Source: Pseudomonas sp. TH31 (GTDB lineage: Bacteria > Pseudomonadota > Gammaproteobacteria > Pseudomonadales > Pseudomonadaceae). Taken from it: DNA of 64,000 nt. The translations under genes and the position numbers were made by a program. Position 1 is the stretch's first letter. Every line of letters starts with the position of its first letter. The notes below the pieces were generated by a model that did no database searches, was not told the origin of the DNA, and saw nothing but the letters and a program-made list of their open reading frames with translations. Positions 28,749 to 37,379 of the stretch are shown one piece after another. Where the stretch lies: NCBI RefSeq assembly GCF_016650815.1, contig NZ_JAEKEZ010000006.1:441501-505500 (forward strand), in the 5' to 3' direction.

Positions 28749-29159
28749 TTATTCCGGAAACGCACCGCCATTGGCTGGCTGCGATTCAACTTCCAGCAGC
28801 GTTAGTTTCAACGCTTTGCCACCGGGCGCGGGCCAGTCGATGTGCTGCCCAACCTTAAGCCCCAGCAGCGCGCTGCCGACCGGCGCCAGAATGGAAATCT
28901 TGCCTTCATCGGCATTGGCATCCTTGGGATAAACCAGCGTCAGGTGATAGTCCTTGCCACTGACTTCTTCGCGGCAATGCACGCGCGAATTCATGGTCAC
29001 GACATCAGCGGGCACTTCATCGTGACCGACCAGTGTTTCGGCGCGATCCAGTTCGGTTTGCAGCGCGATAACGCCCGGCAGCGTGTCATCCAGGCTGTCG
29101 ATCAGGCGCTCCAGACGTTGCACGTCCAGACGGGTAAGGGTGATGGAAGGTACGGTCAT
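28749..29159 (-). CDS. rnk: Regulator of nucleoside diphosphate kinase
   Basis: This 136-residue protein has an N-terminal coiled-coil-like helix pair (ITLTRLDVQRLERLIDSL) and a C-terminal GreA/GreB-like FKBP-fold domain (YPKDANADEGKISILAPVGS). Rnk binds RNA polymerase near the secondary channel, without the acidic finger of Gre factors, and affects Ndk and alginate production. ATG at 29159 with AGAAAGGAG upstream is the start; a longer open frame exists but crosses a terminator hairpin. It is the usual neighbour of cyaA. Confidence 0.93.
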   Translation of the reverse strand: MTVPSITLTRLDVQRLERLIDSLDDTLPGVIALQTELDRAETLVGHDEVPADVVTMNSRVHCREEVSGKDYHLTLVYPKDANADEGKISILAPVGSALLGLKVGQHIDWPAPGGKALKLTLLEVESQPANGGAFPE

Positions 29160-29187
29160 GATCCAGGCAGACTCCTTTCTTCTGCAC

Positions 29188-29225
29188 AAAAAAAGCAAAA
29201 CCCCGCCAGAAAAAGGCGGGGTTTT
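29188..29225 (-). terminator. Strong terminator hairpin in the rnk leader (possible attenuator)
   Basis: Read on the minus strand, AAAACCCCGCC and GGCGGGGTTTT form a stem around a 7-base loop, followed by GCTTTTTTT. It ends 28 bases before the rnk start codon, just upstream of the ribosome site. There is no room for a promoter between the hairpin and rnk. It therefore either lies inside the rnk leader as an attenuator or ends an unseen upstream transcript. Confidence 0.8.
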
Positions 29226-29360
29226 CACGGGCCTCGATGGGTTGAGGCGTTTCCGGACACTATCACAGCTCAATAAATATACAAGCCGGCACCGGACGGC
29301 CTGCGCAATCCCCCTTCGCATCACCCGCAGAGGGAATGGCGTACAGCCAAAAGGGTCGCC

Positions 29361-30172
29361 ATCGCGAGCAGGCTCACTCCCACAATTGGATCGAGTGCAT
29401 CCGAGGGAGATTGGTTGGCTGTCAGGCCGCCATCGCAGGCAAGCCAGCGCCTACAATTGGACCGAGTACATCTGAGGGAGATTGGTTGGCTGTCAGGCCG
29501 CCATCGCAGGCAAGCCAGCTCCTACAATTGGACCGAGTACATCTGAGGGAGATTGGTTGGCTGTCAGGCCGCCATCGCAGGCAAGCCAGCTCCTACAATT
29601 GGACCGAGTGCATCTGAGAGAGATTGATCGGCTGGCAGGCCGCCTTCGCAGGCAAGCCAGCTCCTACAATTGGACCGAGTACATCTGAGGGAGATTGGTT
29701 GGCTGTTAGGCCGCCTTCGCGAGCAAGCTCAGCTCCTACAATTGGACCGAGTGCATCTGAGGGAGATTGGTTGGCTGTCAGGCCGCCATCGCAGGCAAGC
29801 CAGCTCCTACAATTGGACCGAGTGCATCCGGGAGAGATTGATCGGCTGGCAGGCCGCCTTCGCAGGCAAGCCAGCTCCTACAATTGGACCGAGTACATCT
29901 GAGGGAGATTGGTTGGCTGTTAGGCCGCCTTCGCGAGCAAGCTCAGCTCCTACAATTGGACCGAGTGCATCTGAGGGAGATTGGTTGGCTGTTAGGCCGC
30001 CTTCGCGAGCAAGCTCAGCTCCTACAATTGGACCGAGTGCACCGGGAGAGATTGATCGGCTGGCAGGCCGCCATCGCGAGCAAGCTCAGCTCCTACAATT
30101 GGACCGAGTGCATCCGGGAGAGGTTGGTCGGCTGTCAGGCCGCCTTCGCGGGCAAGCCTCGCTCCTACAAAA
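29361..30172. repeat. Tandem array of about 12 REP-derived units, 71-72 bp period
   Basis: Twelve head-to-tail copies contain CTCCTACAATTGGACCGAGT followed by GCATCTGAGGGAGATTGGTT and a REP half-site (CGCAGGCAAGCCAGCTCC or CGCGAGCAAGCTCAGCTCC). Junctions (CAATTGG) occur at 29383, 29454, 29525, 29596, 29667, 29739, 29810, 29881, 29953, 30025 and 30096, with a last degenerate one at 30168. Units are nearly identical and carry shared variants, so the array grew by duplication. Open frames across it are artefacts of the repeat. Confidence 0.93.
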
Positions 30173-30189
30173 GCAGAATCAAAAGCAGA

Positions 30190-30545
30190 GCGGCGTACAC
30201 CGCCCCGCTCTTCACCACTCATTTAGGCCGAGCGTTAGCTCGCCTGCTCTTGACCTTGCTCTGCCCGCCCCTTCGGGAGGCTGAGTGGAGGTGTTCATCT
30301 GGGGGGCGCGTAGCGCCGTGCGGCGAAGCCGCACACATCGAGAGGAGGTCGTCGCGAAGCAGACCGTAGGCGATGCCCCCAGATGAATACCGGAACGAAG
30401 GCACGCCGAGCCTAAGCGAGGGGCCGGACGCCGGGGCGAGCCTTTTTGGGTACTTTTTTGGCGTTTGAAAAAGTGCCTCGCCGTAAGGGCGAAACCCTAA
30501 GTAGCCGTTACCGCAGAAATGGATATGTACCCGGTCACCCATCAA
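30190..30545. repeat. Dispersed intergenic repeat typical of fluorescent pseudomonads
   Basis: This block contains sequence I recognise as a commonly repeated Pseudomonas intergenic element: GGGGGCGCGTAGCGCCGTG, the segment reading GCGATGCCCCCAGATGAAT, and CTTTTTGGGTACTTTTTTGG before GAAAAAGTGCCTCGCCGTA. Its reverse strand is often annotated as a short hypothetical protein (MGDRVHIHFCGNGYLG), which I consider spurious. Copy number elsewhere in this genome cannot be seen from the window. Confidence 0.6.
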
Positions 30546-30600
30546 CATGGTCGGCCCAAAGGCCGCCAAGTCCAAGAGCCCAAGAACCCAAGAACCCCAG

Positions 30601-30819
30601 TCAGCCGATACTTTTGCGATCAGCGGCCTGGGCACAGATAACCCGCCGCCGATCATCGTCAGCCGAGCGCCACTCACGGATGTCTTCGACATGGCGAAAA
30701 CACCCCAGGCAGACCTTCTGTTCATCCAGCCGGCACACCCCGCTGCACGGCGACGGGACCGCCGGGCTGATATTGCTGTAAAGCGGCTTGGGCGGCCGGA
30801 CAGGTGCAGGCTGAGTCAC
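30601..30819 (-). CDS. DUF1289 family protein
   Basis: This 72-residue protein has the DUF1289 core SPCSGVCRLDEQKVCLGCFR, four cysteines likely to bind a metal, followed by EIREWRSADDDRRRVICAQA. GTG at 30819, 4 bases after the cyaY stop, is the likely start; the longer frame would overlap cyaY deeply. Family function is unknown. Coupling to cyaY hints at iron or iron-sulfur chemistry, which is only inference from position and cysteines. Confidence 0.85.
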   Translation of the reverse strand: MTQPAPVRPPKPLYSNISPAVPSPCSGVCRLDEQKVCLGCFRHVEDIREWRSADDDRRRVICAQAADRKSIG

Positions 30820-30823
30820 GGTT

Positions 30824-31156
30824 TCACAGACCTTCGAAATCGAGTTCAGCGCCCGCTTGCTGCTTGACGATGCGTTCAAGCATCTCGCCCAGTTGCTCTT
30901 CGCTCTTGTCACACATCCAGCGCTCGCTCTCTTCGTCATAGTCGAAGTGGAAGCCGCCGGACACGGCCGCCAGCCACAGCTGACGCAGCGGCTCCTGACG
31001 GCTGAAGATCAACTGGCTGCCGTTTTCGAACTTGACGGTGAGGACACCGGCCGAGCTCTCCAGGTCGAGATCCTGATCGCTGTCATCGAAAATATCCTCC
31101 AGCATTTGCTGGGTGGCATCGACCAGGTCGTGGAAACGGGCTTCGGTCAAACTCAT
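30824..31156 (-). CDS. cyaY: Iron donor/frataxin-like protein CyaY
   Basis: This 110-residue frataxin homologue binds iron on its acidic ridge (EDIFDDSDQDLDLES) and regulates or supplies iron to IscS-dependent iron-sulfur cluster assembly. The beta-sheet region includes GVLTVKFENGSQLIFSRQEP and LRQLWLAAVSGGFHF, the conserved frataxin surface. Length is typical. It diverges from the lptM-lysA operon across a 353-base gap, as in other pseudomonads. Confidence 0.95.
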   Translation of the reverse strand: MSLTEARFHDLVDATQQMLEDIFDDSDQDLDLESSAGVLTVKFENGSQLIFSRQEPLRQLWLAAVSGGFHFDYDEESERWMCDKSEEQLGEMLERIVKQQAGAELDFEGL

Positions 31157-31509
31157 TGCTGGAACCTCAAAAAGTGTCTACTCACGCTCAAGCGCCGCAA
31201 GATACGGGCGAGCCCCAGTGATTGCAAAGGATAACGATCAAGGGCCCGGTAGCGTTATGAAATATCGACGCAAGACTTGATAGAACCGAAACCTAATGTG
31301 GGAGCGGGCTTGCTCGCGAAAGCGCCGTGTCAGGCGACATCTATGTTGAATGATTGACCGCATTCGCGAGCAAGCCCGCTCCCACATTGGATTGCACATA
31401 ACTGCCGGCATCGGGCGAAGCCCCGCCGGACGGGAGCCGCGTTACATAGGCAAGCTGCCGGGTGGCCGGTATACTCCGGCGCAATTAACGCATTTTCAAG
31501 GATTTCGCC
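31157..31509. other. Divergent promoter region between cyaY and lptM, containing a REP pair
   Basis: No gene is present. A family B REP inverted repeat fills 31295-31387 (arms TGGGAGCGGGCTTGCTCGCG and the reverse complement). The promoters of cyaY and of the lysA operon must lie to either side of it. Confidence 0.6.
31295..31387. repeat. REP-type inverted repeat (family B)
   Basis: Arms of about 27 bases surround a 39-base loop. Its position between two divergent genes, rather than after a gene, is less common for REP pairs. Confidence 0.9.
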
Positions 31510-31695
31510 ATGAAGCGCCTGATCTCTTCCCTTGCTGCGCTCGCTTCGCTCGTCGCTTTTGCCAGCTTATTATCGGCCTGTGGTCAAAAAGGCCCGTTGT
31601 ATCTGCCCGATGACAACCAGGACCCTGCCGAGCAGGCGAAGTCGTCGCAACAGACCCCTGCATCCAAAGCACACAAGCACGACGTCTACCAATAA
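31510..31695 (+). CDS. lptM: LPS translocon maturation chaperone LptM (YifL-like lipoprotein)
   Basis: This 61-residue lipoprotein has a signal peptide and lipobox LLSAC, then the family-defining CGQKGPLYLPDD, followed by a short hydrophilic tail. In E. coli, LptM helps LptD form its native disulfides in the LPS export pore. In pseudomonads it is the classical gene upstream of lysA, formerly called lppL. It lies 9 bases before lysA in the same operon. Confidence 0.92.
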   Translation: MKRLISSLAALASLVAFASLLSACGQKGPLYLPDDNQDPAEQAKSSQQTPASKAHKHDVYQ

Positions 31696-31704
31696 GGGAA
31701 CGCC

Positions 31705-32952
31705 ATGGACGCTTTTAACTACCGTGACGGTGAGCTGTTCGCGGAAGGCGTGGCCCTGTCCGCCATCGCCGAACGCTTTGGCACGCCGACCTACGTCTAC
31801 TCCCGCGCCCACATCGAAGCCCAGTATCTGGCGTATGCCGATGCGCTGGCCGGCGTGCCGCACCTGGTGTGCTTTGCAGTCAAGGCCAACTCCAACCTGG
31901 GTGTACTGAATGTCCTGGCCCGTCTCGGCGCCGGTTTTGACATCGTCTCCCGTGGCGAACTGGAACGCGTGCTGGCCGCTGGCGGCAGCGCCGACAAGAT
32001 CGTGTTCTCCGGTGTCGGCAAGACCCGTGAAGACATGCGTCGTGCCCTGGAAGTCGGCGTGCATTGCTTCAACGTCGAGTCCACCGATGAGCTGGAACGC
32101 CTGCAAGTGGTTGCCGCCGAGCTGGGCGTTCGTGCGCCGATCTCGCTGCGCGTGAACCCGGACGTCGATGCCGGCACCCACCCGTACATTTCCACCGGTC
32201 TTAAAGAGAACAAGTTCGGCATCGCCATTGCCGACGCCGAAGACGTGTACATACGCGCCGCACAACTGCCTAACCTGGAAGTGCTCGGCGTCGATTGCCA
32301 CATCGGTTCGCAACTGACCAGCCTGCCACCGTTCCTCGATGCGCTCGATCGCCTGCTGGGCCTGATCGATCGTCTGGGCGAATGCGGCATTTACCTGCGC
32401 CATATCGACCTCGGTGGCGGCGTCGGCGTGCGTTATCGCGATGAGGAGCCGCCACTGGCGGCCGACTACATCAAAGCCGTGCGCGAGCGCTGCGAAGGTC
32501 GCGAACTGGCCCTGGTGTTCGAGCCGGGCCGCTACATCGTCGCCAACGCCGGCGTGCTGCTGACCCAGGTCGAGTACCTCAAGCACACCGAACACAAAGA
32601 CTTCGCCATCGTCGATGCGGCCATGAACGACCTGATCCGCCCGGCGCTGTACCAGGCCTGGATGGACGTCAGCGCTGTGCGCCCGCGCGACACCGCGGCT
32701 CGCGCCTACGACATCGTCGGGCCGATCTGCGAGACCGGCGACTTCCTGGCCAAGGATCGTCAGCTGGCCCTGGAAGAAGGCGATCTGCTGGCCGTGCATT
32801 CGGCCGGTGCCTATGGGTTTGTCATGAGTTCCAACTACAACACCCGCGGGCGTACCGCCGAAGTGTTGGTGGACGGTGATCAGGCATTTGAAGTGCGTCG
32901 CCGTGAGACGGTAGCCGAGTTGTTTGCTGGCGAAAGCCTGCTGCCGGAGTAA
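31705..32952 (+). CDS. lysA: Diaminopimelate decarboxylase
   Basis: This 415-residue PLP enzyme decarboxylates meso-diaminopimelate to lysine. Visible elements are the PLP lysine in [20 protein letters not shown], the glycine-rich phosphate site GGGVGVRY, and the active-site cysteine segment [14 protein letters not shown], with [14 protein letters not shown] near the C-terminus. It follows lptM and is 4 bases upstream of dapF, which makes the substrate of LysA. Confidence 0.97.
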   Translation: MDAFNYRDGELFAEGVALSAIAERFGTPTYVYSRAHIEAQYLAYADALAGVPHLVCFAVKANSNLGVLNVLARLGAGFDIVSRGELERVLAAGGSADKIVFSGVGKTREDMRRALEVGVHCFNVESTDELERLQVVAAELGVRAPISLRVNPDVDAGTHPYISTGLKENKFGIAIADAEDVYIRAAQLPNLEVLGVDCHIGSQLTSLPPFLDALDRLLGLIDRLGECGIYLRHIDLGGGVGVRYRDEEPPLAADYIKAVRERCEGRELALVFEPGRYIVANAGVLLTQVEYLKHTEHKDFAIVDAAMNDLIRPALYQAWMDVSAVRPRDTAARAYDIVGPICETGDFLAKDRQLALEEGDLLAVHSAGAYGFVMSSNYNTRGRTAEVLVDGDQAFEVRRRETVAELFAGESLLPE

Positions 32953-32956
32953 AACC

Positions 32957-33787
32957 ATGCTGCTGCGTTTTACCAAGATGCACGGCCTGGGCAATGACTT
33001 CATGGTCCTCGACCTGGTCAGCCAACACGCGCACATCCTGCCCAAGCACGCCAAGCAATGGGGCGATCGGCACACCGGCATCGGTTTCGACCAGTTGCTG
33101 ATCGTCGAAGCGCCAAGCAACCCGGATGTGGATTTCCGTTACCGGATCTTCAACTCCGACGGTTCCGAAGTGGAGCAATGCGGCAACGGTGCGCGCTGCT
33201 TCGCCCGCTTCGTGCTCGACAAGCGCCTGACTGCCAAACGGCAGATTCGTGTCGAGACCAAAAGCGGCATCATCGAACTGGATATCCGCAGCGACGGCCA
33301 GATCAGCGTCGACATGGGCGCACCGCGCCTGGTGCCGGCCGACATCCCGTTCGAAGCCGAGGGCCAGGCTTTGAGCTATCAGCTCGAAGTCGACGGCACC
33401 ACCGTCGAACTGGCGGCGGTGTCCATGGGCAATCCCCATGCGGTGCTGCGGGTCAACGACATCAACAACGCACCGGTGCATGAACTGGGACCGAAAATCG
33501 AACACCATCCGCGCTTTCCGTCGCGGGTCAATGTCGGTTTTCTCCAGGTCATCGACCGCAACCGTGCGCAGCTGCGCGTCTGGGAACGCGGGGCCGGGGA
33601 AACCCAGGCCTGCGGCACCGGCGCCTGTGCTGCGGCAGTGGCCGCGATCAGCCAGGGGTGGATGGATTCGCCGCTATTGATCGACCTGCCCGGCGGGCGT
33701 CTGTCCATTGAATGGGCAGGCCCTGGCCAACCGGTCATGATGACCGGCCCGGCAGTACGCGTTTATGAAGGACAAGTGCGTCTTTGA
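32957..33787 (+). CDS. dapF: Diaminopimelate epimerase
   Basis: This 276-residue cofactor-independent epimerase converts LL- to meso-diaminopimelate. Both catalytic cysteines are present, in [14 protein letters not shown] and [18 protein letters not shown] at 32957 gives the standard N-terminus ([18 protein letters not shown]). It lies 4 bases after lysA and 13 bases before the DUF484 gene, within the operon that also holds xerC. Confidence 0.97.
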   Translation: MLLRFTKMHGLGNDFMVLDLVSQHAHILPKHAKQWGDRHTGIGFDQLLIVEAPSNPDVDFRYRIFNSDGSEVEQCGNGARCFARFVLDKRLTAKRQIRVETKSGIIELDIRSDGQISVDMGAPRLVPADIPFEAEGQALSYQLEVDGTTVELAAVSMGNPHAVLRVNDINNAPVHELGPKIEHHPRFPSRVNVGFLQVIDRNRAQLRVWERGAGETQACGTGACAAAVAAISQGWMDSPLLIDLPGGRLSIEWAGPGQPVMMTGPAVRVYEGQVRL

Positions 33788-33800
33788 GAGAGCCAAATCC

Positions 33801-34526
33801 ATGAAAGACAAGCCTCAGGTTCCCGCCCTACAGCCCGACGAATCCCCTTCCGAAAGCCTTGAGGCGGCGGCAATTGCCGCGTACCTGGAGGCTCATCCGG
33901 ATTTCTTCATCGAGCACGAAGAACTGCTTCCGGCCTTGCGTATCCCCCACCAGCGCGGCGACACCATCTCGCTGGTGGAGCGCCAGATGACCATCCTGCG
34001 CGACCGCAACATAGAGTTGCGTCATCGCCTCTCGCACCTGATGGACGTCGCCCGCGACAACGACCGTCTCTTCGAAAAAACCCGCCGCCTGATTCTCGCG
34101 CTGATGGATGCCACCAGCCTCGAAGACGTGGTGATCGGTGTCGAAGACAGTCTGCGCCAGGACTTCCAGGTTCCCTTCGTCAGCTTGATCCTGCTGGGCG
34201 ACAACCCGATGCCAGTGGGTCGCTGGGCGACTCATGCCGAAGCGCAAACCGCTATCGGCGGCCTGCTCTCGGAAGACAAAAGCGTCAGCGGCAGCCTGCG
34301 TGAGCACGAACTGGACTTCCTGTTCGGCGAAGAACAACGCAAACAGATCGGCTCCACCGCCGTCGTCGCCATCAGCCATCAAGGCATCCACGGCGTCCTG
34401 GCCATCGCCAGTCGCGATCCGCAGCACTACAAGAGCTCGGTCGGTACGCTGTTTTTGAGCTACATCGCCGAAGTCATGGGCCGCGTACTGCCACGGGTCA
34501 ATAATTCCCTACGCTCGGTACGCTGA
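33801..34526 (+). CDS. DUF484 family protein
   Basis: This 241-residue cytosolic protein has an N-terminal helical region ([20 protein letters not shown]), a coiled coil (about 55-95) and a GAF-like C-terminal domain ([40 protein letters not shown]). DUF484 proteins are found between dapF and xerC across gammaproteobacteria; the ligand and role are unknown. ATG at 33801 is preferred over an in-frame start inside dapF. It ends 2 bases before xerC. Confidence 0.92.
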   Translation: MKDKPQVPALQPDESPSESLEAAAIAAYLEAHPDFFIEHEELLPALRIPHQRGDTISLVERQMTILRDRNIELRHRLSHLMDVARDNDRLFEKTRRLILALMDATSLEDVVIGVEDSLRQDFQVPFVSLILLGDNPMPVGRWATHAEAQTAIGGLLSEDKSVSGSLREHELDFLFGEEQRKQIGSTAVVAISHQGIHGVLAIASRDPQHYKSSVGTLFLSYIAEVMGRVLPRVNNSLRSVR

Positions 34527-34528
34527 TC

Positions 34529-35428
34529 GTGGAACGACAACTGGACGCTTACTGCGAACACCTGCGCAGTGAGCGTCAGGTGTCGCCCCACACGCTATAC
34601 GCTTACCGCCGCGACCTCGACAAAGTGCTGGGCTGGTGCGTCAAACAGAACATCGACAGCTGGGCCACGCTGGATATTCAGCGCTTGCGCAGCCTGATCG
34701 CTCGCCTGCATTCCCAAGGTCAATCGTCCCGCAGCCTGGCACGCCTGCTGTCAGCGGTGCGCGGGCTCTATCACTACCTCAATCGCGAAGGCTTGTGCGA
34801 TCACGATCCGGCCAACGGCCTGGCGCCGCCCAAGGGCGAACGTCGCCTGCCGAAAACCCTCGACACTGACCGCGCGCTGCAACTGCTGGAAGGCGCGGTA
34901 GAAGATGATTTCCTGGCGCGTCGGGATCAGGCGATTCTGGAGCTGTTCTATTCCTCCGGGCTGCGGCTTTCGGAGCTGACGGGGTTGAACCTGGATCAAC
35001 TGGACCTGGCCGACGGCATGGTTCAGGTGCTCGGCAAGGGCAGCAAGACTCGCCTGCTGCCCGTTGGAAAAAAGGCTCGGGAAGCGCTGGAGTTGTGGCT
35101 GCCGCTGCGGGCCATGACCAACCCCACGGACGATGCGGTGTTTGTCAGCCAGCAAGGCCGGCGCCTGGGCCCTCGAGCGATTCAGGTGCGGGTCAAGGCT
35201 GCAGGCGAGCGTGAGCTGGGGCAAAACCTGCACCCGCACATGTTGCGGCACTCCTTCGCCAGCCACTTGCTTGAATCCTCTCAGGATCTGCGCGCCGTGC
35301 AGGAATTGCTCGGCCACTCGGACATCAAGACCACCCAGATTTACACCCACCTGGACTTCCAGCACCTGGCAACGGTCTACGACAGCGCCCATCCGCGGGC
35401 CAAACGCATTAAAGGCGATGAGTCATGA
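34529..35428 (+). CDS. xerC: Tyrosine recombinase XerC
   Basis: This 299-residue recombinase works with XerD at dif to resolve chromosome dimers. Catalytic residues are seen in order: Arg in [12 protein letters not shown], Lys in [12 protein letters not shown], the His-x-x-Arg of [14 protein letters not shown], His in [10 protein letters not shown] and the nucleophile in IYTHLD. The start is GTG at 34529. It is in the conserved lysA-dapF-DUF484-xerC-HAD operon, overlapping the next gene by 4 bases. It is a housekeeping gene and no sign of an integron or phage. Confidence 0.97.
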   Translation: MERQLDAYCEHLRSERQVSPHTLYAYRRDLDKVLGWCVKQNIDSWATLDIQRLRSLIARLHSQGQSSRSLARLLSAVRGLYHYLNREGLCDHDPANGLAPPKGERRLPKTLDTDRALQLLEGAVEDDFLARRDQAILELFYSSGLRLSELTGLNLDQLDLADGMVQVLGKGSKTRLLPVGKKAREALELWLPLRAMTNPTDDAVFVSQQGRRLGPRAIQVRVKAAGERELGQNLHPHMLRHSFASHLLESSQDLRAVQELLGHSDIKTTQIYTHLDFQHLATVYDSAHPRAKRIKGDES

Positions 35429-36132
35429 GAATCCAACTGATCACCTTCGACCTCGACGACACCCTGTGGGACACCGCCCCGGTGATCGTCAGTGCCGAAG
35501 CCACCTTGCGTGAATGGCTGACCGAGCATGCGCCGAATCTGGGCGCTGTGCCGGTGGAGCATTTGTGGGCCATTCGTGAACGCGTCCTGAACAACGAACC
35601 GGGCCTCAAACACCGCATCAGCGCCCTGCGTCGGCGCGTGCTGTTTCATGCGCTGGAAGAGGCCGGTTACGACCATCACCAGGCTTCAGACCTGGCGGAT
35701 CAGAGTTTCGAAGTGTTTCTGCATGCCCGGCACCAGATCCAGGTGTTCCCCGAGGTCGAGCCGACGCTGGAGATCCTGGCCAACCATTACGCCCTCGGCG
35801 TGGTCACCAATGGCAATGCTGATGTAAGCCGGTTGGGATTGGCGGATTACTTCAAGTTTGCGTTGTGCGCCGAAGACATCGGCATCGCCAAGCCCGATGC
35901 GCGACTGTTTCACGAGGCCTTGCAGCGTGGTGGGGCGACGGCCGAGACGGCGGTGCACATTGGCGATCATCCGGGAGATGACATTGCTGGCGCCCAACAG
36001 GCAGGGTTGCGGGCGATCTGGTTTAACCCGGCGGGCAAGGCCTGGGAAGCGGATCGGTTGCCGGATGCGGAAATTCGCAGCCTGACCGATTTGCCGGCGC
36101 TGTTAGCCCGTTGGAACGCCACCTCAGCCTGA
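35425..36132 (+). CDS. HAD-superfamily hydrolase (subfamily IA)
   Basis: This 235-residue cytosolic phosphatase-like protein has the four HAD motifs: DLDDTLWDT at the N-terminus, [10 protein letters not shown] in the middle, the motif III lysine in [11 protein letters not shown], and [16 protein letters not shown]. It resembles YigB, a riboflavin-pathway phosphatase encoded next to xerC in E. coli, which supports a similar role here. Its start overlaps xerC by 4 bases. A REP hairpin follows. Confidence 0.93.
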   Translation: MRIQLITFDLDDTLWDTAPVIVSAEATLREWLTEHAPNLGAVPVEHLWAIRERVLNNEPGLKHRISALRRRVLFHALEEAGYDHHQASDLADQSFEVFLHARHQIQVFPEVEPTLEILANHYALGVVTNGNADVSRLGLADYFKFALCAEDIGIAKPDARLFHEALQRGGATAETAVHIGDHPGDDIAGAQQAGLRAIWFNPAGKAWEADRLPDAEIRSLTDLPALLARWNATSA

Positions 36133-36142
36133 CACAATCCCC

Positions 36143-36233
36143 GTAGGAGCAAAGCTTGCTCGCGATGAGGCCGTCACCTTCAACATTGGTGTTGGCTGAT
36201 ATGCCGTCATCGCGAGCAAGCTTTGCTCCTACA
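36143..36233. repeat. REP-type inverted repeat (variant of family B)
   Basis: The arms GTAGGAGCAAAGCTTGCTCG and the reverse complement at 36207-36233 surround a loop of about 38 bases. It lies between the end of the xerC operon and sutA. Confidence 0.9.
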
Positions 36234-36263
36234 GCTCGGTGCCTCGGCTTTTGCTTCACCCAT

Positions 36264-36294
36264 GAAAAAGCCCGCAGCGACGGCGGGCTTTTTC
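36264..36294. terminator. Bidirectional Rho-independent terminator
   Basis: GAAAAAGCCCGC and GCGGGCTTTTTC form a perfect 12-base-pair stem around a 7-base loop, with T- and A-rich flanks in both directions. It serves the convergent HAD operon and sutA. Confidence 0.88.
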
Positions 36295-36314
36295 GACAAG
36301 CAAGTAGCAGGCGC

Positions 36315-36638
36315 TTAGATAGGCCGGCTGCCGTACTTGTTGTCAGGCTTCTTGGGCGGATCGGCGACCACATTGGCCTCCACTTCCTGCACCTTGCCAC
36401 CTTTGGCCAGGAACTCTTCCATGGCCTTGGCCAGGGCGTCGCGTTCCTTGTTTTTGGCTTCGACGCTCGGCAGCTCATCGACCGACACAGCAGCCTTGGC
36501 CTTGCCTTTGGCGGTCGGCGCCGGCGTATCACCGCCGTCGTCGTCAGCAACGTCTTCCGCTGCTGCTTCCAGGCTTTCTTCGGCCTCGTCTTCGTCGCCT
36601 ACTTCGAGGTCGTCGTTTTCCAGATCATCGTCGCTCAT
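36315..36638 (-). CDS. sutA: RNA polymerase-binding regulator SutA
   Basis: This 107-residue, highly acidic and largely disordered protein begins SDDDLENDDLEVGDEDEAEE and has a conserved helical centre (SVEAKNKERDALAKAMEEFL) and a C-terminal tail (EANVVADPPKKPDNKYGSRP). It matches SutA of P. aeruginosa, which binds the polymerase beta1 domain and adjusts transcription during slow growth, including ribosomal genes. It keeps its usual position downstream of the xerC operon. Confidence 0.93.
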   Translation of the reverse strand: MSDDDLENDDLEVGDEDEAEESLEAAAEDVADDDGGDTPAPTAKGKAKAAVSVDELPSVEAKNKERDALAKAMEEFLAKGGKVQEVEANVVADPPKKPDNKYGSRPI

Positions 36639-36740
36639 GTTCTACCTCATGACTTGCGAAAAGCAGATTAGTTATAGCCCAGCTTCGCCATCTGTCGAAG
36701 GCGGCCGGGAAAAATTCTACAACCGCCGGTAACCAGCGGT

Positions 36741-37166
36741 TTATGCCCCTTCACCGTGCACGGTGGCGAGGACTTTACGGGCACCGCCAAAATCACGGTG
36801 CTCGCCCAGATAAACGCCTTGCCAGGTCCCCAACGCCAGTCGGCCTGCCGAAATCGGCAAACTGAGCTGACAGCCAAGCACGCTGGCCTTGAAGTGCGCC
36901 GGGAGGTCGTCCAGGCCTTCGTCGTTATGCTCATAGCCGTCTGTGCCTTGTGGGATCAGACGATTGAAAAATCGTTCGAAGTCGCGACGTACCGCCGGAT
37001 CGGCGTTCTCGTTGATGGTCAACGACGCCGAGGTATGCTGCAGCCACAAATGCAACAGACCGACCCGGCACGCCTTGAGTTCAGGCAGGCCGGCGAGTAA
37101 CTCGTCCGTTACCAGATGAAAGCCCCGGGGCCTTGCCCGCAGGGTAATCAGAGTCTGTTGCCACAT
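36741..37166 (-). CDS. yjbQ: Secondary thiamine-phosphate synthase family protein YjbQ
   Basis: This 141-residue protein of the YjbQ/UPF0047 family has the conserved His patches LQHTSASLTINENADP and YEHNDEGLDDLPAH and the C-terminal GTWQGVYLGEHRDFGG. E. coli YjbQ has weak thiamine-phosphate synthase activity in vitro; its natural role is uncertain. ATG at 37166 is chosen because the conserved region begins there (WQQTLITLRARPRGFHLVTD). Monocistronic. Confidence 0.92.
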   Translation of the reverse strand: MWQQTLITLRARPRGFHLVTDELLAGLPELKACRVGLLHLWLQHTSASLTINENADPAVRRDFERFFNRLIPQGTDGYEHNDEGLDDLPAHFKASVLGCQLSLPISAGRLALGTWQGVYLGEHRDFGGARKVLATVHGEGA

Positions 37167-37337
37167 ACAGTTCTCCGCACGTTCGGGGCGCATTCTAGCG
37201 CGCTCTGGGAAAAAACAAAGGCCCTAATATTCCTGCCATGCTGTAAGTCTTTCGCCCCGGAAAAACGCCCGGCGTAAACACGACTTAAGCCGCAGGAAAA
37301 AACCTTTCAGCCATGCCATTACTGACAAATTCCGGAC

Positions 37338-37370
37338 AAAAAAATGCCCGGCAAGCCGGGCAGTTTTTTT
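37338..37370 (-). terminator. Terminator after amtB
   Basis: TGCCCGG and CCGGGCA form a short GC stem around a 2-4 base loop, flanked by seven A and seven T residues. It lies 10 bases past the amtB stop and can work in both directions. Confidence 0.87.
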
Positions 37371-37379
37371 GAGCGCGTC

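Noticed and set aside
29361..30172. CRISPR array
   Set aside because: The period is 71-72 bp and the whole unit is conserved; there are no unique spacers and no cas genes nearby.
29336..30369. Several open frames of 60-200 codons across the tandem repeat
   Set aside because: They are produced by the repeat itself; units of 71-72 bp change frame each time and no ribosome sites or conserved starts are present.
30219..30725. Hypothetical protein on the minus strand (MGDRVHIHFCGNGYLG...)
   Set aside because: It lies inside a dispersed intergenic repeat that is often misannotated as a gene, and it overlaps the DUF1289 gene.
34529..35428. XerC as a sign of an integrated element
   Set aside because: It lies in the conserved lysA-dapF-xerC operon and is the housekeeping recombinase.
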